A stretch of 64,000 bases of DNA. Origin: Merluccius polli (Eukaryota > Chordata > Actinopteri > Gadiformes > Merlucciidae). Shown here one piece after another: positions 36,181 to 47,878 of this stretch. Position 1 is the stretch's first letter. Every line of letters starts with the position of its first letter. The notes below the pieces were generated by a model that was not told where the DNA came from, searched no databases, and saw nothing but the letters and a program-made list of their open reading frames with translations. Made by a program: the position numbers and the translations under genes. The stretch is taken from contig JAOPHQ010000851.1 in the NCBI GenBank assembly GCA_030340625.1, positions 1-64,000 on the forward strand. Reading direction: 5' to 3'.

Positions 36181-37440
36181 GGGACCATATGTGCTACGCT
36201 ATATAGGATACTATAGTAGTTTAACATTTAGTATTACCAATCTAGCCAGTGGTCTTCTTTCACCTTCACAGGTAGATATAACCCCTATTTCTAAATGTAA
36301 ATCATCAAATAGCTCCCAAACACATATTACATTACATTACTTACATTTTCTTATTTCAATAGTGCTGGATCCTTTATTACACCTCAAAATATTAAATAAA
36401 TACTAAAATTCAACTCTAGCTTTGAAAATGAAAAATTCACACAATTGTATTCAATGGACCAATTAAAATGTGAACCAACACAGCATGCATAGCATACCAT
36501 AGCATGCATAGCATTAAAAAAACACTTTAACTTTGTTAAGTGCCACCAGGTTGGTTACACCACTAGCAATGTATGACAACCTCACATCCTGCTCAATCGT
36601 CCACATGTAAAGACAAGCATGTGTAGTTCCAAGGATGGGAAATCTTCTAAAGGATTACCCAACACCTAGATGGTAGAGTTGAACATCTTTTTTTATGTTT
36701 TCTGCATTAAAATGCATGGAATCAGTCATCCAAATAGAAATGGTTTGTGATCACGCAGCCACTGGCAATAACCCCCATAATCCAACTATGGCCTTCATGA
36801 GCCTATTGACTTACTTACTTAGTCCATCTTGGCATATGCCAGCTCCACACGTGTTTGACCTGCATGTGATTCTGAGTCTATGATGGGATAAGACTTTGGT
36901 AATGACCAAATTAGCCTAAATGTGGCTGAGGCACGAGTTGAAGCATGAGTTGGAATATGGTCTGGGCGGCTATACAGCTTACTATGCTATATTCTTTCTA
37001 TTTTACAGTATGGTTGCACACATGATCAGGTTGGTGCTGTTGTTGGAGCTGTTCTACAGTCATTGTCTCTGAGTGGAAGAAATTACCCATATATTCTGAG
37101 GCACTGTAAAATAACTCCTACATCTCAAAATATAGATAACATATAGAAGTGTCACATGAAGAAAATACTGTTTTGATTGTCAAAGAGATGTTGAATTAGA
37201 CTGTGACAAACGATGTTGAATGGATAATGCTCATGAACTTTAACCTGTTAATCTGATTTGTGACTTTGAAATGACCTGCGAATGAGCATGTGGGTTAAAA
37301 AACAACAACAACAAAAACAATAACAAATGCTACTTCACACAGCTCCCCGGTGTTATGCCTTGAGGGAACAGAGTGGGTTCTGGGACAACGGTCCGTCATA
37401 AGAGCCCAGAATGTTCACAATACTTTAATCATCACTCCTA

Positions 37441-37573
<133 letters not shown>

Positions 37574-38102
37574 ATCTATTCATCGATTTATAGCTTTTTG
37601 CCCCCTCTGAGAGGAGATGCACAGATGACACAACACATTTTGTCTCTCCAAGAGTTTCATTTTTTGAAGACATTGTCTTCCTCCCATTACATGCTTAGTC
37701 CCCCAGATTAAATCCTATAGCATTGTTTTACACAGAGATACAATCGCACATCAATAAAGAAAAAAACTCAAATAGCTAAGAAAGGCAGGAAACAGGACAT
37801 TTCAATGTGTGTGAACATTCACAATAGTCGTTATCTTGGTGTCGTAAGTGTCTATATCATGTAAAATGCTCAGAGGTTTTCTTATTTAATTTCATCCAAG
37901 ATTGTTGATCCATCCATCCACAGCTGTTTCTAAAATGAAATATGTGTATGTTTTCTTAGAAATACCAAGATAAACTCAACATATTTGTCAATCTGTACAG
38001 CATCAGACACACATAAGCAACCTCCTCCAGACAGACGGTGAGAGCGGCTCCTCCCCCGGCAGAGGAAGGGATGTGGTGTGTGTGATGTGACTGGCCCCTG
38101 GT

Positions 38103-38206
<104 letters not shown>

Positions 38207-38325
38207 TGAGTGTGTCTTTCAGAACACGAACCTATACACACCCATGTTGCCATCTGTATCACCACCCTCCTGTACAAATACTTCAAGGGGTACTTGAGGG
38301 GTATGTTACAAGGGGTAGGCTATGT

Positions 38326-38385
38326 TGTTTGTTCTAATATTGTTGTTCTAATATTGTTGTTCTAATATTGTTGTTCTAATATTGG
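38326..38385 (+). repeat. 15-bp tandem repeat, four copies
   Basis: TTGTTCTAATATTGT is repeated four times with almost no divergence. Confidence 0.9.
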
Positions 38386-38982
38386 TTAATACAGGATCAG
38401 ACTCGCCATGCTGGAGGAGGGAAGGACAGCCAGGAGAAACACAGCTCCCACTCACTCATGCCCCACCTGCAATCACATTTGTTCAACTGAGTTCAACTTT
38501 TCAGCCTTCACCGGACAGAAGTGGATGTCGTCATTGGATTTACAACTACTATATGCAAGCAAGTGTTCAGTTTAGTTGTAGATATTATAAAAGGATAGAC
38601 TATGATACTGGACTTACTTTAGCCCTAATTTTGATAGGCTGTACGTACCTAGTCTCAAAGTGGTACCTGGTTTCACATTTTCGTTTAATATTTTTTTCGA
38701 CCAATCACAATCTTTCTGGAGGCGGGGATCTGTAAGCCAACACAGACTCACTCACTCAAACACACAGTAGTAAACTGTAAAAAAAAAAAAAAAAAAAAAA
38801 AAAGTATGTAAAAGTGTATGTAGGCTAAAGGTTTCAAATCAACACGCGTATACTGGCCACTGTAAACACACACTGATTAAAATCTCCTTCTGAAAGCTTC
38901 ATCCACTCACTGTTATTTGTTTTTTATTTTTTCATTTTTTTTAAACGGCTTTAGCGGTGCCAATGTTTATGTCCCATGCCAA

Positions 38983-39394
38983 TAGAGCGTAACAGTGACC
39001 GCCCCTTTTTAACAGCTCCGGTGCCGGAAGTAAATTTCCCATGCATTTATCTCGTCCACTTTTCGTATAATCCTTATAAAAAGAGTATTAAGACTTGAAC
39101 CAAGCCAATCGTTCGTTATGGTAGTCGTGACCATATTATGTTTGATTCAGGATGAGTAGTTCCTCACTCGGTCAACAAAATAAAGTACCTTTGGCTTTTC
39201 TTCCGTTTTCCAAATTATTTTAATGCCCAAATCAAACATAATATGGTCACGACTACCATAACGAACGATTGGCTTGGTTAAAGGCTTAATACTCTTTTTA
39301 TAAGGATTCTACGAAAAGTGGACGAGATAAATGCATGGGAAATTTACTTCCGGCACCGGAGCTGTTAAAAAGGGGCGGTCACTGTTACGCTCTA
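38983..39394 (+). mobile_element. Complete foldback element with 165-bp inverted arms
   Basis: The arms at 38983-39147 and 39230-39394 are almost perfect inverse copies, separated by an 82-bp loop. The outer ends TAGAGCGTAACAGTGACCGC and GCGGTCACTGTTACGCTCTA are bounded by TA, compatible with a TA-target element such as Tc1/mariner, though the class is inferred. It has no coding potential. It sits about 700 bp upstream of the ticrr start codon. A truncated relative in opposite orientation is at 7786-8091. Confidence 0.88.
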
Positions 39395-39612
39395 TAAAGC
39401 TCTTTTGAGTTTAATTGAATGCTGATTGTGTGTACCCATCCACGTGGGACCATAGACCATAGGTGCGGGACCCGCATGTGAGGCTGCGCCGACCCTGGAC
39501 GTAACCCGGATGTAGCTTCTGGTTTTTAAAATTAAAATGCAGGCGGAGCTGTCGGTTTGCAGCTAATGACGCACTGTTTAGCAGCCAGCCAAGCGGTGAG
39601 TTGCAAAGGACG

Positions 39613-39700
39613 TGACGTCACATTGTCCCGGCGTCGTGCTGACGTTTTGGACTAATGACAACACTGTGCGGGATGCGGCCAATCACTGCAGAGGGGCGGG
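39613..39700 (+). promoter_or_regulatory. Probable ticrr promoter (CRE, CCAAT, GC box)
   Basis: Upstream of ticrr there is a perfect cAMP-response element TGACGTCA (39613-39620), a CCAAT box (39679-39683) and a GGGGCGGG GC box (39693-39700), with no TATA box. This combination is typical of growth-regulated genes. Transcription probably starts around 39710-39745. Function is inferred from motifs. Confidence 0.55.
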
Positions 39701-39744
39701 ACCTCACACAAGGAGCGCGAAGAGTTAAGGAAAGAAACAAGAAA

Positions 39745-39771
39745 ATGGCGAGCACGGAATACCTCACCTAG
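39745..39771 (+). other. Upstream ORF in ticrr 5' leader
   Basis: ATG at 39745 has a strong context (A at -3, G at +4) and encodes eight residues before TAG. A second one (39873-39914) encodes fourteen residues. Both end before the main start at 40111. Whether they are in the mature leader depends on the true start site and on 5' splicing. Confidence 0.4.
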
Positions 39772-40110
39772 CTGTTTTGATAACGTCTCAACCTTAAGTA
39801 TAACAATAACTCTTTTAAGTACGATTTAATTATACATTTATATTAGTGTGCATTTTGATTTTAGCTAAAAACGATGGAGTTGCAATCTGCCCATGGTACA
39901 CATGAAGTAGGTTTATGAAGTTCAGCTAGGAAAGTTAGCTACCGCTAATGTTAGGTCAACTAGTGTAAATGGCAGTCGTGCAACTAGATCAACAAGCTAG
40001 CAAGCGTACAGTTTGTTTAGCGAAGGCACCGTGTTTTTGCCAACACCTCTGCATCTATGAGTCATAATTTCGTGTAGCGTTACAGAGCCCATGTGACTTC
40101 ATAAATAGCC

Positions 40111-42554
40111 ATGGCCCTGCACAACCTGGTGTTTGTCATTGACGTGGACGCCGAAGACCGAGACTCGACCTCCCAGCTGGACGTCAGGAAGCACCCGGTA
40201 AAACGACAACTCCTACGTGTCCTCCTGCACTTCGGCTTCAAGTATGGCTTCGAGAAGATACGCTGGGGCTACAAGTTCTTCCAGTCGAAGAGCGGCCGCA
40301 ATGCCAACCTCATATCCCGAGTGACGGACTTCAAGGAGCTCCGAGACAAGACTTTCCAGGACTTTGAAACAGAGTTTGATACCAAGATGGACGTCTCTTC
40401 TAAGAAGGTCGCCACGCACCTGAGGCATCGCCCCAACGCCTCAGCAGCGGTCCAGACCGCCCTCAAGGAGGCCCTGCTGGACTTCCAGTGGGACCGACCG
40501 GACATCACCTCTCCCACCAAGCTGTCCCTGAGACCGAGGAGGTCGGACCGAGGGGCCAAGGTGGGCCTAGGGTCCCGAGGCGAGGACGACCCCGCGGGGG
40601 ACGGCATCAACGTGGTGTTTGTGGTCTCGGACTGTCCCCACTCCCGGGACCGGTTCGCGGACTATGTGTCGGTTCCGGTGTCCGAGGTGGACGCGGACGT
40701 CTCGGAGAGCGTCGTGTCCAGGGGTCTGCGTGAAATGATGGCGCAGCGAAGGGTGGTGCTGCACTGGATCGATAGTAGTTCATATCGCACGGTCAGTAAT
40801 ACTCAAAACAAAAGATATAATGGCAAACAAATGTGTGAGATGGCCATCATAATGCTAGCGCCCCTATACCCCGACTGATGCCTCTGGGCAAACCCATCAC
40901 ACATCATGTGACATGGTAGACAGGAGGTGGCTTTGTTCATTACTGTGCTTATTTGAATTTTCAACAACTGTTACTGTTATGTGATATTACTAATATGAAG
41001 CAAATGATGGATACATAATCAGTTTGTCATCTTACCAAGCCACTTGGAAAATAAATGCTTAACTTGAACAAGACGTGTGTTCAAGCAGATTCATGTTTTT
41101 ATAGTATACCATGCAAGGGGAAAACATCTTTCGTTTATTGCAGGTGGTGAGCTGCACAGACCACCTTGGCTCTGAGAAGCTGGCGGAGATCCTGTCACAC
41201 ACGGGCGGCAGAGTGATTCCCATGGACGCACTTTTGAACGTCTGCTCCATTCAGCGGCCCTGTGATGGGGTCTGGGGCCCCAGTAGGGACACCTTCCCGC
41301 TGGAGTCCAGCATCGGATACCTGCTGTCTTCCCAACAATTATACCGCTCAGCTTTTCCTGTTGTGAGAGGGACACTACATTGGGGACAAGGTTTGTAAGA
41401 CGGAAGTGACTTTCCAAGTGAACTAACACATACAGCATAAAGCATCGCTGAACTCAGCAATAATGTATTATATGGGTTTAGTGTTTTTTTCCTTGCCATT
41501 GAAACGGTGCAAAGGACATTCTAGTAGACAAAATATAATTAAATTACAATGCCTTTCCAAATATAATTGAATGTAGTATTCTGATAGCAGAAATGTAACT
41601 GCAGTACCTCATAACAAGACAAACAGGTGCAGTGTCAAAACATTCATTTTACATATTTTCGAATGGTGCATATGAAATGCTGATGTGGTGCAAGGTCTAC
41701 ATCAGCTGGAGTAGAATTTGACCAGATGATAACGTTTGCTCTTGGCTGGTATAAACTGTTGCCAGCACCTGTACCACTACCTACTGCCGTGGCAACATTT
41801 ACACAACCGTGTCGAAGTACAATTGCATAACACCAGTGGATGACGGTTCTGATTTTCGTGACATTTTCCAAAATACATTTCCTTCATGCATTTTGTATCA
41901 ATCCAACTGTAAAACTGGATGGAATCACTTATTTGTGCTTCATGTCCCCGGAACCAAGGCGCCATCTCCCAGAGCTGCAGCATCTGGATGGAGCCTGTGG
42001 CCAACAGTCAGCGCCGTCTCCCGGAGCCGGCAGCTGTGGTGGTCCGGGGGCTGCTCCAGGGGTGGGAGGCCTCCGTATCGTTGAGCCACACCGCTGCCTC
42101 GGAGGCCTGGGTGCTGCAGTCCTGCTCCAGCACCGGTAGCCAGGAGCAGGCTACCCTTCAGCACCTCCTCCTGGAACTCTCTGCTCACAATCTGCACTTG
42201 GTGAGTCAGCAGCATTCACCATTCATTACACACAGGCGTGTTTTTGTAATCAGATTTGTAAAATATATAAATGTACGGGATATACAGCAAGCCGGTCATT
42301 ATTAAACCCCTATTTATTTTGCAATGATAACCGGTTTGCTGTACATTATCCTGCTTATTACACAGCTACTTAGTAAAGAAATCAATCATTTGGATAAAAT
42401 ATAACGACAACAAAATATAACAAAATTGTTGTATTGATTTATAAATTAGTTTATTGCTTCTGCTAAAAAAGTTAGATTCTATGGTTGGAGAACTGCATCC
42501 ATAGCAGTGGCCTGTTATTCAGAAATAACAGACCGCAGTATGCTGTAATTTGAG

Positions 42555-42623
<69 letters not shown>

Positions 42624-45600
42624 ATTCTCTGTCGAACCAATCCAGGTGTTTTTAATGTTCATTATAACAACGGAATAAAACATTCTATAGAGGCTTAAGA
42701 TATAGGAATGTCATGACAGTAATAAAGGAAAAGAGAAAATAATTATTACAAGAGAATATAACAAAACCTTGATGGGCAAGTGTCGCGGCGAAATAATCTC
42801 GACCATTATTGTAAAAAGATCTGGACGAGCTGTTAACATAACTCAGTCTTGTTTTGAATGCAGTTGATTGGCGTGATTGTATGCAAGGAAGTAAATCAAC
42901 ACAACTTGTGTCAAGAACTGTTGATTGATCCATCGCGTATTGATCTCCTCAAACCGAGTTAAAGTTGGAAAGATATTGGACATTCATGCTCTATAATAAA
43001 GCGATCTTAAGCGGGGAACTAATGGGACAGTCTGCGGTGGGTCTAGTGGTGTTTAAAATTGAAAAGTCGAAGCAATGGTGTTAAAGTGAGGGAAAATAGA
43101 GACATGATTCCCAGTCATGTTCTAACAGACCCATGGTGACTTGGACCGCTGATTGTGTCTTTCGCTTCCCTATATATTATATTATAGATAAAGATATATA
43201 GATGTGTGTATATGAATAAATGCCACATTTGATCTTTCGAGACTTGGCTGAATGCTTTCTTTTACCACTCCCTTCAGTTTGCCGAAGTGAACGACGGTCA
43301 CCTGGTTTGCATGGCCATCCTCTCTCCGCTGTCGGCTTGCACTGCTCTGCTCACGGTGTCCCGGCCAGACAGCCAGCTCCTCAGCACCCATGCCACCGCC
43401 TCGGCCCCTGAACACACTAGCACAGAGCTCCCGGAGGTGGTCAGCAGTGTCCTGGGCGTCGTATATGACATCATGGAGAAGGAGGGAGATGGTGAGCATC
43501 AAGCATTGTTACTGGCAGGATGTTCACTGGGGTTTTCATTTTATAGTGGAGGCATCCTATCACCTGAAATTAGTATCGTTGTTCAGACATTGTGTTTGAA
43601 GTGAAAGGTTTCATTGTTACTTGGTGTTATACAGTGGTTGATCACTCTCATACCGTTCCAATATTTAAGAGAATGTCCTGCCAGAATGATTGTCTCTACT
43701 GTACATATGTGATTGTTTGCTGTTCTTCCAGCCCCTCTAAATGAAGCCCGGGTTCCTGAATGGGCCCAACAGGAGCTCAGCCATTGTTCCAGTCCAATGA
43801 AGACCGGGCTGGTGGAGAGTTGGTTTTCTCAGTCAGACCAATCAGGAGTCAGCTCACATTTAATGGAGTCAATGAGGTATGAAGATTTTGATGTGGTCAT
43901 ATCATATACCAATATATAATGTGCAATGGGAACAAAATATGGAATGCAAAAATGAATGCCCACCTAAAGGTAAAACATGTGGCCAGACTACCCCTCCTCT
44001 GCATAGCCTCCCTCCTCTACCAACCCCCCCCACCTTCCATGCTGTATACCAGAAAGTATAGCTAAACCTAGCAATTATGGTGCACTTAGAAACTTGTTCT
44101 CTTGACATCCTTGCTGTACTGACAGTGATCTATTTTTGTTTTCCTTTCTACTGACACATTTACTTATTGTAAGTTGCTTTGGACAAAAGCGTCTGCTAAA
44201 TGCCCTAAATGTAAATGTCTATAGCAATTTTGTTAGAGAAATCCATTTTTTCTTTGTTGCACAGGCTGCTTCATGCCGCTAGTGAGCAGCCAGAGGAAGA
44301 GGAAGAAGAGCGGCTGTGTGGCCTGCAACAGGAGCTGGTCAGCAGCCTGGCTGAACTCTACCACTCCTCCCAGGGCGTTGATGACAAGAGGAGCCAGAAC
44401 CGTAAGACTCTTGCATCTCTGATGGTTTCCATCTTTAAAGGTCTTGGCTGTTGTTGTCGTGGATTTGATTGTTGGTAGGCCTAATGAAAGTTATGTTTCC
44501 AGCACGTATATGTAGTTTTAGAATTTGTTACAACTCTTAAATTGTAACTCGATACCTATATAACCATGTAGGAAGCATGTCATTAGTCTTGAATATTATT
44601 ATTATATATGAATTTTCATATTTATATTGTATTGCATGGAATTAAGAAAAAAAAGTCATCCCATGCCAAGTAAAAGTTTTGCCCGCCTTGCTCCTTGTGA
44701 CCTGCAGGTGGCGCCCAACGCACGCCTGTGAAGCAGAAGATGAAGACCATGAGCCGCTCCCTGCAGATGCTGAATGTGGCCCGTCTCAATGTAAAGGCCC
44801 AGAAGAGCCAGGGGGAGGCTGACCTGCAGGCGGGCGAGACCCGAGGAGCAGACAGGCAAGGGAAGAGACGCTCGAGTGACAAGGACAAACCTGGAGCTGA
44901 GAACCTTATCAGTAAGTCTCATCTCTTCTTGTGTGTTTTCTAACTTATGTGTCTTTGTTTTAGTGCTTGGTCTTCATTATTTTAATTATGTAAAACAATT
45001 TTAGACTAAAAATAAGTGCAAATTGCTTGTTGCCTGGAAAGTTTACCAGCTGGGTTACGTGAGCTGGTTCCAGGGATGATTGTAATTAGATTTAGGTTTA
45101 TTAGTAATTTAAGATGTTGCTTTGTTATAGAAGTAGAAGTACACCACAGCTTCTTCCATTTTAAAGGCCTAGGCCACTGCAATATTAGTAATGATGCTAA
45201 ATGATAATAGTTTCATATTAGTTCCTAGGCCACTACGATATTAATAATGGTAAATGATAGTGGTGTAATATTAGTTTCTAGGCCACTACAATATTAATAA
45301 TGATGCTAAATGATAAGTTTCATATTAGTTCCTAGGCCACTGCAATATAAATTATAATGCTAAATGATCATTGGCCACTACAATTTTAATAATAATGCTA
45401 AATGATCATTGTATATTATTAGTTCAAAGGAAAACGTGTCGTTTGGTGTTAATGGAGGGGTACTTGAGCCCTGCTGATGGTGCTGAGAGGGTTCATCAGA
45501 CTAATAAGGTTGTGAAGCACTAGTCTGGAGAAATGAATTACAAGCACCTGCAAGGCATGCCTTGGGTTGCTCTTCAGGCAGAATTGCAAAAAAAAGTGAA

Positions 45601-46877
45601 TAATTATGTCCGGGAATTATATAAAGTGTGTGGTTATATTTGTGCTGTAGTATCCCAGCCTAGTTATTCAGGCACTTGTGTACGACATGTTATAAAAAAA
45701 CATGCATTATTGGCAAAAGTGATTAATTTATTACATGCTATAAGCATAAGCAATTATATAGTATGAAGAAAGTGTATATAGTCACAATATCAACTCTAAA
45801 TAAACTATACACCCCTACCCTTCATACAGACTTCAAGAGTGAGTCGGATCTCCTGAGGCACCTCAAGTCAAGTTATGACAAGACTGTTGAAGAGGGAGGC
45901 TCGTCCCTTCTCACTGGAGTCCAGCAGCTCCTGTGTGCCATCAAAATATTCCTTGTTGCCAAGCCTGATCAAGAGGTGAGAAACATTTCTGGTGGTAATT
46001 TTTCTCTCGTGCTTTTAGGAAACTTTGGTTGTATTTTGTAGAAAATGTTTGTTTTAAGCCACAAAACATAAAAAAATTGAATATGTTTGAAAAGTAAATT
46101 GAATGTTTTCTCACAGGTAAAGATGCCCCTATTCGTCAAGGAGCACCTTCTCAAGACCAGTAAATCCATCAGGCAATTCTATGGCAGCTCTCCTGATGTG
46201 GAGAGCAAAGTCAATGAGTGAGTGCTCTCTAGCCTAGTAAAGAACCTGGCTTGACAAATTGAGAAACTATATGATCCGCTGTCCAAGGGGTTTAATTTAG
46301 TTTAATGCATGGCCTCCCTGTTGATGGAATGCAGACACACAATTAATGGTGAAATTGTACATTTCTGTAAAGCCTCATATCCGTAGTTGACCAACTAACA
46401 TGATCTGGTTCTGTCCTGGTTCTGTCACTATTCCGTCTTTCATACAACTGCTGGAGTGGACAATGGTTATCAGTGGATGACCACGGTTTTATGTCTTGGA
46501 TGTAACGTTTAAATGAGGAGTAAGTTGTCATAGTTGCCATGTGTTGTAGGTGTCAGCTGCAGGCACTGCTGAGGCTAGAGTTGTTTAAGCTCCTCCCTGC
46601 AAACAACTTGGACTCGTCGGATGCAGAGCAGATGGTAGAAGAGGTACAACCTGTTGTGTAGTGTAGTTTCTCAACACTGAAAGATGTACTTTATTTCCCT
46701 GTACCTTTTCTGATAATTGTTCATAATTAACCTGCCAGTGTACTGTTACTGTATGCCTTAACATCCAAAGTGAACCTGTCCCTGTTCCGCAGGTGGCCGA
46801 TATGTTGAGGATCATCTCCCTGACTAAAGATGCAGTTTTCCTCGCAAGATTCATGCAAGAGCAGATTCTCCCAGGGT

Positions 46878-46942
<65 letters not shown>

Positions 46943-47818
46943 GACATATCGACGGTACCAGACACAGCCCCAATCCTTTCACGTCTTATCTTGTGCTGTT
47001 TCTTCATGGCGATATAGGTGCCTGAACTCCATCCCCAGGACTCTGGCCGATGTCTACCACAGTCTGGGCACCCAGCTCCCCGAAGCCCTCTTGGCTGTGC
47101 TGCCGTCAGACTTCTTTAGCGACGAATCGGTGGCCAAAGACAGTGAATCTCCTGCGGCCTCTTCACTGCCCCCTTCCGTCTCCTACAGCCAGGCCTCAGA
47201 TGGCGGGGAGCGCCTGGAGGAGTTACGGAGCCGCTCTGCCACCAACAGGAGGTTTGTTGAGTCACAGCTTGGCCTCCGTACACCAACATCATGTCCAGTG
47301 ACTCTCATTGTGTTCTTGCAGAGATCTAATATGGGACCTAAAAAAAGGTGAAAACCCTGTTGAACCAACCCAGCTCTTTTAATGTCAATCTTAGGAGTGG
47401 GATGTTGACCCGCCATCGGAGCATGACTGAATCATCTCAGACTCTACGGCAAATTGAGATACCAAAAAAGGCTGTGAGTTCCCTAATCCATGTATCAATA
47501 AAAACATGATAGTTTACCCATGGGTACTGCATGCATACATACATACACACAGACACAGACAGACAGATTCTCTACAGTAGTTAAAAAATATTTAAGGAAT
47601 GTTTTTATAAATGAAATATTACGTAATAATATAATTGAATATATGCTGTTATTTAGTTCTGTTTTGTTCTCAACAGACCAAATCTAAGCTCTGTGTTGCT
47701 TTGGAGAAGCCAGTTGAAGAGCCACCACATCAGAAGCAAGCAGCACAAGGTTTGTCCCTTTTCTCAGACACTTTAATGTTAATGTTGGTCACTAATGTTT
47801 ACTGGAATGGCTTGAAAT

Positions 47819-47878
<60 letters not shown>

